A DNA stretch of 20,848 nucleotides, from positions 1-20,848 of the forward strand of contig QIJG01000157.1 of the NCBI GenBank assembly GCA_003232715.1. The letters run 5' to 3'. The notes under the pieces were generated by a model. It saw nothing but the letters and a program-made list of their open reading frames with translations, was not told where the DNA came from and made no database searches. Within the stretch, counting starts at the first letter, position 1; each line of letters opens with the position of its first letter. This document shows, one piece after another, positions 1-8,041 of the stretch. The translations under genes and the position numbers were made by a program. This DNA is from Nitrospirota bacterium. Its GTDB lineage: Bacteria; Nitrospirota; Thermodesulfovibrionia; Thermodesulfovibrionales; JdFR-85.

Positions 1-496
1 CAATTGCCTCTGAGGCCTTCAGTAGTCCCCGTGCCTTTTCCACATCCTCTCCTGATCCGTGGAATATCACGAGGAATTTATTGGACTTCAACGCGGTTTC
101 GTACTTGACAATACTGTCCTTTGGAATACCAACGCTGTAGAGTGCGGCACCAATGGCGCTCACCCCGCCAACGGCAACAGCACCTTCAAGCGCGGCAACA
201 ATCCACGACACCAACGGACCACCTACGGCAATGGGACCGAAACCGGGGATAAAGAATAATGCAGACCCAAACAAAAGGCCCCAGAAACCTCCCCAGAAGG
301 CACCGAGCTTTCCCCAGTATTTCACGCGGTCACCCGTGTTGTAGTAACCTACTACGTCTTCCTCTGAGTGATACCCTTTCCCAATAATGGAGAGTTTCTT
401 CATGTCAAACCCTGATTTCTGAAGTTCTTTAACCCCCAGCTCGGCCTCTGTGTGGGTGTTGTAAATAGCCACTACCAGATCCTGTTTTCCCGGCAT
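1..496 (-). CDS. YflT/DUF1269-like general stress protein (3' end cut by window edge)
   Basis: I translated this gene by hand from the ATG at 494-496; the frame stays open to base 1, giving about 165 residues, so only a short C-terminal tail is missing. The start fits because GGAGG lies just upstream (about 502-507). The N-terminus (MPGKQDLVVAIYNTHTEAEL) and the GKGYHSEEDVVGYY segment are typical of the YflT / general stress protein 17M group. The centre is a glycine-rich hydrophobic stretch (around residues 65-115) that could be membrane-associated or pack as a hairpin, and an alpha/beta-like tail follows. Family members are stress-associated but have no defined biochemical activity. The gene stands alone behind a Crp/Fnr-type promoter (550-592), downstream of the second regulator gene. 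Family assignment is by motif recognition only; moderate certainty. Confidence 0.7.
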   Translation of the reverse strand, partial: MPGKQDLVVAIYNTHTEAELGVKELQKSGFDMKKLSIIGKGYHSEEDVVGYYNTGDRVKYWGKLGAFWGGFWGLLFGSALFFIPGFGPIAVGGPLVSWIVAALEGAVAVGGVSAIGAALYSVGIPKDSIVKYETALKSNKFLVIFHGSGEDVEKARGLLKASEAI

Positions 497-549
497 ACCT
501 TACCTCCCTGATAGTTTTTTGCGGTTCACCTTGTCAACCGTGATAGTTA

Positions 550-592
550 ACAATACACCGATGCACCGGGCACTTCTGCTACCTAAGTCACA
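550..592 (-). promoter_or_regulatory. Putative class II Crp/Fnr-activated promoter of the stress-protein gene
   Basis: A 16-bp imperfect palindrome, TGCTACCTAAGTCACA (577-592), reads TGTGACTTAGGTAGCA on the transcribed strand, with a TGTGA half-site like the Crp consensus. Its centre is 584.5. A -10-like hexamer TATTGT lies at 555-550, which puts the box near -41.5, the class II activator position. A nearly identical box with the same geometry precedes glgX (10227-10242). Assignment to the two Crp/Fnr paralogues here is inference. Confidence 0.6.
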
Positions 593-662
593 GAGGTTAG
601 AAAAAAATGGTTTTTGTTCATGCAGACAGGAGAGTACAGGTTAACCCCGGTTAGTTCAGGTA

Positions 663-1388
663 TCACTTATCCTTGAAACCCAGATGCCTCTCGATTTTTT
701 CCGCCAGGGCCTGTAATTTATTAACTTCCAGTTGCCCCCTACGCGCAACAACAATCCCCTCCTTTTTGAGACCCTGCAGATACCTGCTCACAACCACCCG
801 GACAGAACCGATCATACCGGCCAATTCTTCATGAGAGAGGTCGTTTATGAGTCTCAAACGTGGATAAGGAGTGCCCTTGGTTGTATGCCTGAGTAACAGC
901 TTGGCCAGACGGGTCCCGGTATCAAGGAGCGCCAGATCAGAGGCGAGATTCGTCAGCTGTCGGATCAGTTTACCGATATAAGGAAGAAATTCCCTGTTAA
1001 AAGAGGGATGTTGTTTGATCCACTCATGGATGGTATCAAAGGGGGCCGTGAGGACCTCGATGTCATCCATGGCGATTACCGATACGTTGTGCTTCTTTCC
1101 ATCAAGAAGGGAAACCACGTCAAAACCATCTCCAGCCTCAAGAAGAAAGAGGGTAAACTCTCTCCCCGTATCAGGATTAACCCTCGTCATTTTTGCCCTG
1201 CCCGAAATAACCACATAAAATCTCCGGATAGTCTGCTCCGGGTGCATTACAATGGATTTTTTCGACCAGGTCTCCCGCAGAAAGGAGAGCAGCATCTCCT
1301 TGATGACGGCTTCATCAAGCCTGCCGAATAACTCCGATTGCCTCAGCGCCTTCAGGGTATGGGCATAGAATGGGGAATCAGGTTTCAT
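663..1388 (-). CDS. Crp/Fnr-family transcriptional regulator (paralogue 1)
   Basis: This 241-residue protein has the Crp/Fnr layout: an N-terminal cyclic-nucleotide-binding-like beta barrel (about 20-140), a dimerisation helix, and a C-terminal winged helix-turn-helix (about 170-225, SHEELAGMIG then RVVVSRYLQ as recognition helix). It has no cysteine, so an Fnr-type [4Fe-4S] cluster is ruled out. The segment matching the Crp phosphate-binding cassette reads GDGFDVVSLLDGKKHN and lacks the usual GE...R[TS] residues, so canonical cAMP binding is doubtful and the ligand is unknown. By hand count it is about 65% identical to the regulator at 10364-11095. It is the last gene of the glycolytic run, 27 bp after the kinase gene, and a matching operator lies just beyond it (577-592). 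Control of the flanking metabolic genes is inferred. Confidence 0.88.
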   Translation of the reverse strand: MKPDSPFYAHTLKALRQSELFGRLDEAVIKEMLLSFLRETWSKKSIVMHPEQTIRRFYVVISGRAKMTRVNPDTGREFTLFLLEAGDGFDVVSLLDGKKHNVSVIAMDDIEVLTAPFDTIHEWIKQHPSFNREFLPYIGKLIRQLTNLASDLALLDTGTRLAKLLLRHTTKGTPYPRLRLINDLSHEELAGMIGSVRVVVSRYLQGLKKEGIVVARRGQLEVNKLQALAEKIERHLGFKDK

Positions 1389-1415
1389 TCAGGGATGCCC
1401 TCTTCCCCAAACCGG

Positions 1416-2363
1416 CTATTGGGGGTCATCTTTATCTCCCGTTAAGCGGATCTTTATTTGTGGAACCAGTTCCAGGAAATCCTCTTTCCGGCACAATGCC
1501 GTTCCGGGCTTCAATGTTGTGGCAGTCCCGGCAGCCACTGCATAGGTAAGTGCCTCTTTCGGGGTCTTACCGTTGGACAGTCCGTAGATAAAACCGGCTA
1601 CAGCGGAATCCCCGGCGCCGATTGTGTTTTCTACTTTCACCTTGGGGGGAGAAGCCAGGTATTGCTCTTTTTCTGCAATTAAAAGGATACCCTCCGCCCC
1701 CATGGAGACGAGGACACTTCCTATTCCCTGTTGAAGGACACTGTTTGCGGCATTGATAATCTCGTCCTTTTTCTGCAACTCCTTTCCCACCAACCGGCCC
1801 AATTCATGAATATTGGGCTTGATAACGTTGGGAAGGCCGTTGATTCCCACCCTCAGGGCATCCCCGTCGGTATCGAGTATAACCATCGCTCCCCTGCCTC
1901 TGAATATTTCGATGATCTTGCGGTAGATCTCCGGATTAACCCCTGGAGGAAGGCTTCCGCTGACGACAACTATTTCAGGATTTTCTACCTTTTCCACCTT
2001 ATGGACCATCTGCATTACTTCATAGGGCCTGATCTCCGGCCCCCTGGCATTGAAGACGGTCTGGTTTCCGGTACTTGCCTCATTGACAACGATATTGGTG
2101 CGTGTTTCGCCCGGAATCCTGATAAAATCACAGGCAATCCCCTCATTGAGAAGCCGTCCTTCCAGTTCTTCCCCTGCAAATCCACCGACGAGTCCGAGTG
2201 CCTTGTTAACGACCCCCAGGATTGTCAGCACCCTCGATACATCAATCCCCTTACCGCCGGCATACCTCTGCTCTCTTGCAATCCGGTTGGAATCATCCGA
2301 CCGTATCTTCTCAACCCAGAGTGTCCGGTCCATGGCAGGATTAAGAGTAATCGTATAAATCAT
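1416..2363 (-). CDS. PfkB-family phosphofructokinase (1-phosphofructokinase-like sugar kinase)
   Basis: This 315-residue ribokinase-fold (PfkB) sugar kinase opens with TITLNPAMDRTLWVE and has the substrate-site motif AGGKGIDVSRVL (about 35-46). The ATP/anion-hole motif GAGDSAVAGF carries the catalytic base near D252. These are the hallmarks of the FruK/LacC/Pfk-2 subgroup, which phosphorylates fructose-1-phosphate, tagatose-6-phosphate or fructose-6-phosphate. No PTS gene is visible, and the gene sits between gap and a Crp/Fnr gene in a glycolytic cluster, so fructose-6-phosphate kinase (Pfk-2-like) is the more likely role; sequence alone does not settle this. GGGAG lies about 5 bases before the ATG. 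The spacing is 56 bp from gap and 27 bp to the regulator. Confidence 0.85.
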   Translation of the reverse strand: MIYTITLNPAMDRTLWVEKIRSDDSNRIAREQRYAGGKGIDVSRVLTILGVVNKALGLVGGFAGEELEGRLLNEGIACDFIRIPGETRTNIVVNEASTGNQTVFNARGPEIRPYEVMQMVHKVEKVENPEIVVVSGSLPPGVNPEIYRKIIEIFRGRGAMVILDTDGDALRVGINGLPNVIKPNIHELGRLVGKELQKKDEIINAANSVLQQGIGSVLVSMGAEGILLIAEKEQYLASPPKVKVENTIGAGDSAVAGFIYGLSNGKTPKEALTYAVAAGTATTLKPGTALCRKEDFLELVPQIKIRLTGDKDDPQ

Positions 2364-2419
2364 ATCAGCTCCCTTTTGTGTTGGTTATTAAAAAGAATAC
2401 CCCGTACGCCTGAATCTCT

Positions 2420-3433
2420 CTACAACTGATCCTTCCCTGCGATATAGGACGCCAGTTCAAGTAAGCGTCTTGAATACCCGTATTCATTGTCGTACCAGAC
2501 CAGCACCTTGACGACCCTGTTCCTGATCACTCTGGTAGAGGGGGCATCCACGATTCCGGAGTGCGGATTACTGATGATATCTGCTGACACGATCTCATCG
2601 TCATTATAATCCAGGATCCCCTTAAGCGCTCCGTTGGCTGCATCTTTCAGGGCTGCATTTACCGTCTCTACCGAAACATCCTTTTTCAGGTGTGCCACTA
2701 TGTCCGTTATCGCGCCATCCGGGATTGGCGCCCTCACCGCAATGGCATCCATTTTACCTTTCAGTTCCGGGATAACCAGTGCGGTGGCCTTTGCCGCTCC
2801 GGTTGAAGTAGGTATCAGGGAAGTTGCCGCAGCACGGCCCCTTCGCCTCTTGAGTGCGGGACGGTCCACAATTGCCTGGCTGGCGGTGTATGCATGGATG
2901 GTTGTGGCCATAAGATATTCAATCCCAAAGGCATCGTTCAGTACCTTAACCGCCGGTGCAAGGGAGTTCGTCGTGCATGAGGCATTTGAAACAACATGAT
3001 GTTCCCGGGGATTGTACAGTTTCTCGTTTACCCCCATCACGACTGTAAGGTCTGCACTTTCGGAAGGTGCACTGATGATAACCACGGAGGCCCCGGCCGC
3101 TATGTGTTTTGCAGCACCTTCCCGTTTCCTGAAAAGCCCTGTACACTCCAACACAATATCAACGCCAAGGGCCTTCCATGGAAGAGCTGCTGGATCCCTT
3201 TCACTCAGAATGGTCAATCTTTGCGCCCCGAGTTGAAGATAATCCGGACCGGCTTCAACAGGGAAAGAAGCACCGCCATGCACGGAATCATAACGTATCA
3301 GATATGCAAGTTCCTCCGGCGGCGTCAGGTCGTTGGCTGCAACGATTTCCACATCGCCGGGCGGACTGGACAGGTAATGGCGCAACACCAGTCGTCCAAT
3401 GCGGCCCAGACCATTAATGGCTATTTTCTTCAT
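2420..3433 (-). CDS. gap: Glyceraldehyde-3-phosphate dehydrogenase
   Basis: This phosphorylating GAPDH makes 1,3-bisphosphoglycerate from glyceraldehyde-3-phosphate, phosphate and NAD(P)+. At 337 residues it is normal length. The Rossmann motif INGLGRIGR starts at residue 6. The dinucleotide-discriminating position is N34-D35 (AANDL), and Asp there favours NAD. The catalytic cysteine is C153 in SNASCTTN, with partner H180 in TTIHAYT. The S-loop region (DRPALKRRRGRAAATSLIP) keeps the family shape but is divergent. The C-terminal WYDNEYGYSRR is intact. AGGAGG stands just upstream of the ATG. It follows eno by 87 bp and precedes the phosphofructokinase, which points to glycolytic use. No pgk neighbour is present, although pgk usually accompanies gap. 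Confidence 0.96.
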   Translation of the reverse strand: MKKIAINGLGRIGRLVLRHYLSSPPGDVEIVAANDLTPPEELAYLIRYDSVHGGASFPVEAGPDYLQLGAQRLTILSERDPAALPWKALGVDIVLECTGLFRKREGAAKHIAAGASVVIISAPSESADLTVVMGVNEKLYNPREHHVVSNASCTTNSLAPAVKVLNDAFGIEYLMATTIHAYTASQAIVDRPALKRRRGRAAATSLIPTSTGAAKATALVIPELKGKMDAIAVRAPIPDGAITDIVAHLKKDVSVETVNAALKDAANGALKGILDYNDDEIVSADIISNPHSGIVDAPSTRVIRNRVVKVLVWYDNEYGYSRRLLELASYIAGKDQL

Positions 3434-3520
3434 GATGTTCCTCCTTTTTAAGGTTGATGAATTTAAAAATCCCGGTTCCCCTCACCTTCCGGCTTTTTAT
3501 GAGACTATCAGGTTTTATCT

Positions 3521-4804
3521 TTACCTCACAAAGGCCCCTCTTCCGGCAAAAACCGCTGCCTCTCCCAGCTCCTCCTCGATCCTCATGAGTTGATTATACT
3601 TCTCAACCCTCTCTCCACGGCAGGGCGCCCCGGATTTCAGGTGGCCGGTCCCCATGGCAACAGTGAGGTCGGCGATAAAGGAATCGACCGTTTCTCCGCT
3701 CCTGTGAGAGACCATAGCGCCCCAGGCGTGTTTCTGTGCCAGCCTCACCGCTGCAACCGTCTCTGAAACAGTGCCGACCTGGTTCAGCTTTATTAAGACT
3801 GCATTGGCAGCATCCTCTTTTATTCCGCGTTCAATGCGTTTGATGTTTGTTACAAAGAGGTCATCCCCCACGAGTTCTATCCTGCCGCCAATCCTGCTGT
3901 TTAATATCTTCCATCCATCCCAATCGTCCTCCGCCAGCCCATCTTCCAGTACCACGATGGGATATTTTGTGACCAATGATTCATATTTCTCTACCATCTC
4001 TTCAGCGCTTAACTCCCTGTTCTCTGTCCTGAGCAGGTACCTGCCTTCCTTATAAAAACCACTCGATGCCGGGTCAATGGCAACACCTATATCCCTGCCC
4101 GGTTCGTACCCGGCCTGTTCAATGGCCCTGATGATAAGATCGAGAGGTTCTTCATTTGAGGACACCTTCGGTGCAAATCCGCCCTCATCGCCAACGCCCG
4201 TGCTGTGGCCCTCTTTCTTCAGCACATCCTTTAAGGCGTGGTATGTCTCGCTTGCCCACCTGAGGGCAACCCTGAAACCAGGTGCCCCATAGGGCACGAT
4301 CATGTATTCCTGGAAATCCGCACTCTGCCAGTTCGCATGAACTCCTCCGTTCATTATATTCATCATGGGAACCGGTAAGAGGACGGCATTTGACCCGCCG
4401 AGATATTTATACAGGGGGATATCCAGCACTGAAGCTGCCGCACGAGCAGCAGCCATCGAGACGCCCAGTATTGCGTTGGCCCCGAGCCTGCCCTTGTTGG
4501 AAGTCCCGTCAAGATCGATCATCAATTTATCCAGCAAGGCCTGATTCAGTACATCCTGCCCGGCGAGTTCACCGGCTATTACGTTGTTTACATTATCAAC
4601 GGCCTTCAGGACGCCTTTACCCCCATACTCCTTCGGATCCCCATCTCGTAATTCAACTGCTTCATGTACCCCTGTAGAGGCGCCGGAGGGAACTGCTGCA
4701 CGGCCCCTTGCGCCACAATTCAGCTCCATATCAACCTCTACGGTCGGGTTCCCCCTCGAATCCAATATCTCTCTTGCCCTGATTGCCCTGATCGCTGTGT
4801 GCAT
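3521..4804 (-). CDS. eno: Enolase (phosphopyruvate hydratase)
   Basis: Enolase interconverts 2-phosphoglycerate and phosphoenolpyruvate in the cytoplasm using two Mg2+. The 427-residue length is standard. Visible family motifs are the N-terminal REILDSRGNPTVEVD, the mobile-loop GASTG, HSTGVGDEGGFAP with the catalytic glutamate region, metal-ligand segments around AIDPASSGFY, VVLEDGLAEDDWDGW and LVGDDLFVTN, the catalytic lysine in LIKLNQVGT, and the signature SHRSGETVDSF. The first metal segment reads IDPASSGFY where most enolases have DxAASEFY, a mild deviation that keeps the Asp ligand. The start is well fixed by AAAGGAGGT directly upstream of the ATG. A 139-bp gap separates it from the upstream mutase gene, long enough for an internal promoter, although none is convincing by eye. 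Confidence 0.97.
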   Translation of the reverse strand: MHTAIRAIRAREILDSRGNPTVEVDMELNCGARGRAAVPSGASTGVHEAVELRDGDPKEYGGKGVLKAVDNVNNVIAGELAGQDVLNQALLDKLMIDLDGTSNKGRLGANAILGVSMAAARAAASVLDIPLYKYLGGSNAVLLPVPMMNIMNGGVHANWQSADFQEYMIVPYGAPGFRVALRWASETYHALKDVLKKEGHSTGVGDEGGFAPKVSSNEEPLDLIIRAIEQAGYEPGRDIGVAIDPASSGFYKEGRYLLRTENRELSAEEMVEKYESLVTKYPIVVLEDGLAEDDWDGWKILNSRIGGRIELVGDDLFVTNIKRIERGIKEDAANAVLIKLNQVGTVSETVAAVRLAQKHAWGAMVSHRSGETVDSFIADLTVAMGTGHLKSGAPCRGERVEKYNQLMRIEEELGEAAVFAGRGAFVR

Positions 4805-4943
4805 TACGTAACCTCCTTTGTAACTGAATAAGTTAGTTTTTCCGTCATTCCTCCGGACATTTCCCCCCTCTTTTTAAAGCATTGCCGACCATCCTGACTT
4901 CCAGACTGCTGAAACACCTGAGACCATATTCTTTTATCCTTCT

Positions 4944-5717
4944 TCAGTATCTCACCTTAGGGTCTGTTTCCATAATAATTTTCAAAATCTCATTCCTCTT
5001 CTCTTCCATGGTCTTCTTATCGTTGGCCTCCAGGTTGAGCCTGATGACGGGCTCGGTGTTGGATGCCCTGAGATTGAACCACCAGTCACCGTACTCCACC
5101 GTTAATCCATCCAGGTGATCCTTGCGGCCATCCTTATACCTGGCCTCCAGGGCAGCAAAGATGGCATTCTTATAGTTTACCTGCATATTTATCTCACCGG
5201 AGGAGTAATATTTTCTTAGAGGTTTTACTAATTGTGAAAGCGGTATACCTTTTAAAGATAAAAGATTCAGTATCTGGATCATGGTAAGAATACCGTTGTC
5301 TGTAAACCCAATATCCCTGTAATAATAATGGCCGGAAAGCTCACCGGCAAAGAGGGCATTCTCTTGCCGCATCTGTGCCTTTATAAAGGCGTGACCTACA
5401 CGGCAGCGTATTGCCTTTCCACCAAGGCGGGTAATGGTCTCAGGAACAATCCGGCTTGAACGCAGGTCATAAAGGATTGTTGCCCCCGGGTTTTTTATAA
5501 GAAGAACCCCGGCGATAAGTGCAGTCATCAGGTCCTCGGGAATTCTTTCACCCTTTTCATCGATGAAACCACAGCGGTCCGCATCCCCATCAAAAGCCAC
5601 ACCGATATCGGTCCTTTCCTGTAAAACCATTGCCTGCAGTTCCCTTGTGGTAGCGGGCAGAAGGGGATTGGCTATGTGGTGAGGGAATCTTCCGTCGGGT
5701 TCCATATACATGTCCAT
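4944..5717 (-). CDS. Phosphomannomutase/phosphoglucomutase, C-terminal part (frameshifted gene)
   Basis: This is the downstream part of an alpha-D-phosphohexomutase whose N-terminal part lies in another frame at 5672-6289. It keeps the metal-binding loop DGDADR (in VAFDGDADRCGF), the sugar-specificity loop GELSGHYYYRD, and the C-terminal phosphate-binding motif RASNTEPVIRL, so domains 2-4 are intact. Homologues read continuously through PMYMEPDGRFPHH-like sequence, which here begins at the apparent ATG at 5717. That ATG is an internal codon of the ancestral gene and has only a weak AAGAGAG upstream, so it is probably not a real start. All motifs survive, so the break is recent or a base-calling/assembly error. 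If real, this fragment lacks the phosphoserine loop and cannot be an active mutase on its own. Confidence 0.85.
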   Translation of the reverse strand: MDMYMEPDGRFPHHIANPLLPATTRELQAMVLQERTDIGVAFDGDADRCGFIDEKGERIPEDLMTALIAGVLLIKNPGATILYDLRSSRIVPETITRLGGKAIRCRVGHAFIKAQMRQENALFAGELSGHYYYRDIGFTDNGILTMIQILNLLSLKGIPLSQLVKPLRKYYSSGEINMQVNYKNAIFAALEARYKDGRKDHLDGLTVEYGDWWFNLRASNTEPVIRLNLEANDKKTMEEKRNEILKIIMETDPKVRY

Positions 5718-6289
5718 ACAGGTACTCTCTTGAACAGGACGGGTACATCCAGTCCTGCCATCCCGTTCCCTGCATCAACCACAACCTTTAATGGTTGCGG
5801 GGTATGGACAAAGGTGCTGAGTTTATCCAGGTACTTCTCCAGCATACTACTTTCCTGCAAGGAACCCGCAGGGTTTTGTCTTGATTGTTGAGAGGGGCCT
5901 TCTCTGATCAGACGTTTCAGGGCAGGCAGCCCATGGTCTCCGTTTAAAGGAATCGCCTCTTCACGGCAGAGCTTAATACCATTAAATTGAGGGGGGAGAT
6001 GGGATGCGGTAATCATGGCGCCACCATCGAAACTTCCTTCGTTTATGGCATAGTAAAGCAGGGGAGTTGTGGTCATTCCGATATCGGTTACCTGTGCCCC
6101 GGCCTTTATTGCCCCGTTGATAAAGGCCTCCGTAAGAGATGGAGAGGAAAGCCGCATGTCCCTGCCGACAACGATCCTCCGGGCACTCAGGAGGTGAATA
6201 AATGCAGCTCCGATCCTGCCCGCAATTGCCTCATTTAATTCATCGGGATATAAGCCCCTGATATCGTATGCCTTAAATATGTTTCCCAT
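5672..6289 (-). CDS. Phosphomannomutase/phosphoglucomutase, N-terminal part (frameshifted gene)
   Basis: This is the upstream part of a PMM/PGM enzyme (mannose-6-P/mannose-1-P or glucose-6-P/glucose-1-P interconversion). The opening FKAYDIRGLYPDELNEAIAGR is diagnostic (residues 5 onward). The active-site phosphoserine loop appears as TASHLPPQFNGIKL, where TASHNPPEYNG is usual. Domain 2 begins with KVVVDAGNGMAGLDVPVLF. After about residue 190 the translation turns into unrelated residues (WTCIWNPTEDS) and stops. The homologous continuation is present in another frame from 5717. The junction is around 5717-5721 and corresponds to one missing base, or an equivalent net change. Together the two pieces would give about 450 residues, the normal family length. 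In context the enzyme would feed glycogen-derived glucose-1-phosphate into glycolysis, or supply sugar nucleotides. Confidence 0.85.
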   Translation of the reverse strand: MGNIFKAYDIRGLYPDELNEAIAGRIGAAFIHLLSARRIVVGRDMRLSSPSLTEAFINGAIKAGAQVTDIGMTTTPLLYYAINEGSFDGGAMITASHLPPQFNGIKLCREEAIPLNGDHGLPALKRLIREGPSQQSRQNPAGSLQESSMLEKYLDKLSTFVHTPQPLKVVVDAGNGMAGLDVPVLFKRVPVWTCIWNPTEDSLTT

Positions 6290-6328
6290 TCCTGTCTCGA
6301 AAGATAAAACTGTGTAATGATACCCCTC

Positions 6329-7087
6329 TCATGTTCTGTCTTTATCAACGGAAACCTGTCTGGCTACTGATTCCGTGGCCCTTTTAATCTCTTCCTCGTC
6401 ACCGAGGTAATAATGATTTATTGCCTTCAGGTCATCGTCCAATTCATATATCAACGGAAACCCCGTAGGGATATTGAGCCCTGCAATCTCATCGTCAGAG
6501 ACGTTATCAAGGTGTTTGATTAACGCCCGGAGGCTGTTTCCATGGGCTGTGATCAAGACCCTTTTCCCCTCCTGTAAAGATGGTTCAATTGTTTCGTGCC
6601 AGTAAGGGAGTACACGGTTGAGCGTGTCCTTGAGGCACTCGGCAGCCGGCAATTCATCCTCCTTCAGATGCGCATACCTGGGATCGTATCGCGGGTGGCG
6701 TCTGTCTGTTCCGTCCAGGGCAGGCGGCCGTATCTCATAGCTCCGCCGCCATTTCTGAACCTGTTCGTAGCCATACTTTTCAACAGTGGCCTTTTTATTA
6801 AGGCCCTGCAACGCACCATAATGTCTTTCGTTAAGCCTCCAGGACCGATAAACCGGAATCCACATAAGGTCCATCTCGTCCAGGGCAATCCATAACGTTC
6901 TGATAGCCCGCTTTAGTACTGATGTGTACGTTACATCAAAGGGGTAGCCTTCGTTTTTCAGCAACTGACCTGCCTTGTGGGCCTGCTCTTTGCCATGTTC
7001 CGAGAGCTCAACATCCGTCCAGCCCGTAAACCTGTTTTCCATGTTCCATATGCTCTCTCCGTGCCGTAGTAAAACCAATTTTAACAT
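6329..7087 (-). CDS. gpmA: 2,3-bisphosphoglycerate-dependent phosphoglycerate mutase
   Basis: This enzyme interconverts 3- and 2-phosphoglycerate through a phosphohistidine intermediate. The 252-residue sequence has the histidine-phosphatase signature LLRHGES with catalytic H9, followed by NMENRFTGWTDVELSE. E87 in LNERHYGALQGLNK is the proton donor and H182 in ITAHGNSLRALI the second histidine. These are the hallmarks of the dPGM/GpmA group, which is longer than generic histidine phosphatases. The ATG is preceded by GGATGGT at moderate spacing, and the gene begins only 12 bp after the aldolase stop, so the two are almost certainly cotranscribed. The C-terminal acidic tail (DEEEIKRATESVARQ) is ordinary for the family. 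Confidence 0.96.
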   Translation of the reverse strand: MLKLVLLRHGESIWNMENRFTGWTDVELSEHGKEQAHKAGQLLKNEGYPFDVTYTSVLKRAIRTLWIALDEMDLMWIPVYRSWRLNERHYGALQGLNKKATVEKYGYEQVQKWRRSYEIRPPALDGTDRRHPRYDPRYAHLKEDELPAAECLKDTLNRVLPYWHETIEPSLQEGKRVLITAHGNSLRALIKHLDNVSDDEIAGLNIPTGFPLIYELDDDLKAINHYYLGDEEEIKRATESVARQVSVDKDRT

Positions 7088-7099
7088 CTGATCACCATC

Positions 7100-8005
7100 C
7101 TATTTCGAGTTATAGATATTCAAGGCCTCTTCCGGGCTCGCACCCTCCACGGTAACGGCATAAATGGCGTTACACATACGGATCGCCTCTTCAAGGGACC
7201 TTTGATGAATATTCCTTCCGGTGGCACTTCCAGAAGCGCCGCTGACATGAATCTGCTCATAAAGTCTCTGTAGAAAGTCCCCGGCATTATCACTGGCCCC
7301 ACCTGCACAAACCACCCTGGTGCGACCTGCCGACCGGATGGCCTCCCTGAATAGCTCCCTTGATTCATGGCCATCCTTCTTTGGGTAATTCACCTTGGCA
7401 AAATCAGCGCCAAGGCATGCCGCCACACCTGTGGCCCCGGCAATCAGATGGGGATCTTCCTCGTCCCTGACTGCCTTGCCGCGTGGATACATCCATAATA
7501 CCGTTATCAGCCCATGTTGATGGGCGTTGTAGACAACCTGTGCTGCCTGACGTAACATCTCGGCCTCGTGCTCACTTCCGGGGTAGAGGGTATATCCCAC
7601 TGCCAATATTTTCAGCCCGCTGCTGTTACGAAAATCCACCACCTGCTCAACATCCAGCCATTGCTGACTGAACGGGTCTGCCTGAGCCGTCTTCACAAGG
7701 TTTGTCCTGGAATTCAGCTTTACCAGGTAGGGCACGTCCGGATAATCCATACCATACGCGGCGATCAACCCAAGCTGGGTGGCGAAGACCCCGATCTTTC
7801 CCTGACCGGCAATCCTGAACAAATGCTCCGGATCGCTGTCATCGGGGTGGATGCCTTCACCGTAAAAATCGTTATTCAGGTGTTCAACCTTCTGATCACC
7901 GGCAAAGAGCATCAACCTTCCACTATTCCCTGTTATGGCGGTATAGTTTTCAAGGTATGTTTCACGCATACCCTTTGGAACATCTGAGGGGATTGTTGTC
8001 TCCAT
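7100..8005 (-). CDS. Class I fructose-bisphosphate aldolase, archaeal/DhnA (FbaB) type
   Basis: This enzyme cleaves fructose-1,6-bisphosphate to dihydroxyacetone phosphate and glyceraldehyde-3-phosphate through a lysine Schiff base, without metal. The 301-residue protein belongs to the DeoC/FbaB/LacD superfamily: LMLFAGDQKVEHLN near the N-terminus, the Schiff-base lysine probably K204 in GADFAKVNYPKK, then VVCAGGASDN and GASGSATGRNIHQR forming the C-terminal phosphate-binding strands. The GGAGG just before the ATG is strong. It lies 36 bp after glgX and 12 bp before gpmA. Other DhnA-family activities (transaldolase-like or LsrF-like thiolases) exist, but the glycolytic neighbourhood argues for the aldolase role. 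Confidence 0.88.
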   Translation of the reverse strand: METTIPSDVPKGMRETYLENYTAITGNSGRLMLFAGDQKVEHLNNDFYGEGIHPDDSDPEHLFRIAGQGKIGVFATQLGLIAAYGMDYPDVPYLVKLNSRTNLVKTAQADPFSQQWLDVEQVVDFRNSSGLKILAVGYTLYPGSEHEAEMLRQAAQVVYNAHQHGLITVLWMYPRGKAVRDEEDPHLIAGATGVAACLGADFAKVNYPKKDGHESRELFREAIRSAGRTRVVCAGGASDNAGDFLQRLYEQIHVSGASGSATGRNIHQRSLEEAIRMCNAIYAVTVEGASPEEALNIYNSK

Positions 8006-8041
8006 AATAAACCTCCCTGAAGAATTTATTTATGCTGACTT

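Noticed and set aside
508..537. TTGACA-N18-TATCAG on the minus strand before the stress-protein gene
   Set aside because: It would start transcription inside or after the GGAGG ribosome site (about 502-507), so it cannot serve the gene at 496. The upstream TATTGT/dyad promoter fits better.
663..1388. True Fnr (oxygen-sensing Fe-S) identity for either Crp/Fnr paralogue
   Set aside because: Neither protein contains any cysteine.
1731..2429. 232-codon plus-strand ORF opposite the PfkB kinase
   Set aside because: It is an antisense shadow of the well-supported kinase gene, with no recognisable domain and no ribosome site.
4817..4835. TAACT-N5-AGTTA dyad upstream of eno as a third Crp/Fnr-type box
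   Set aside because: Spacing and half-site differ from the two matching boxes, and no -10 at the same distance was seen.
5672..5745. Programmed ribosomal frameshift in the mutase gene
   Set aside because: No slippery heptamer, internal Shine-Dalgarno or downstream pseudoknot is evident at the junction, and the family is not known for recoding.
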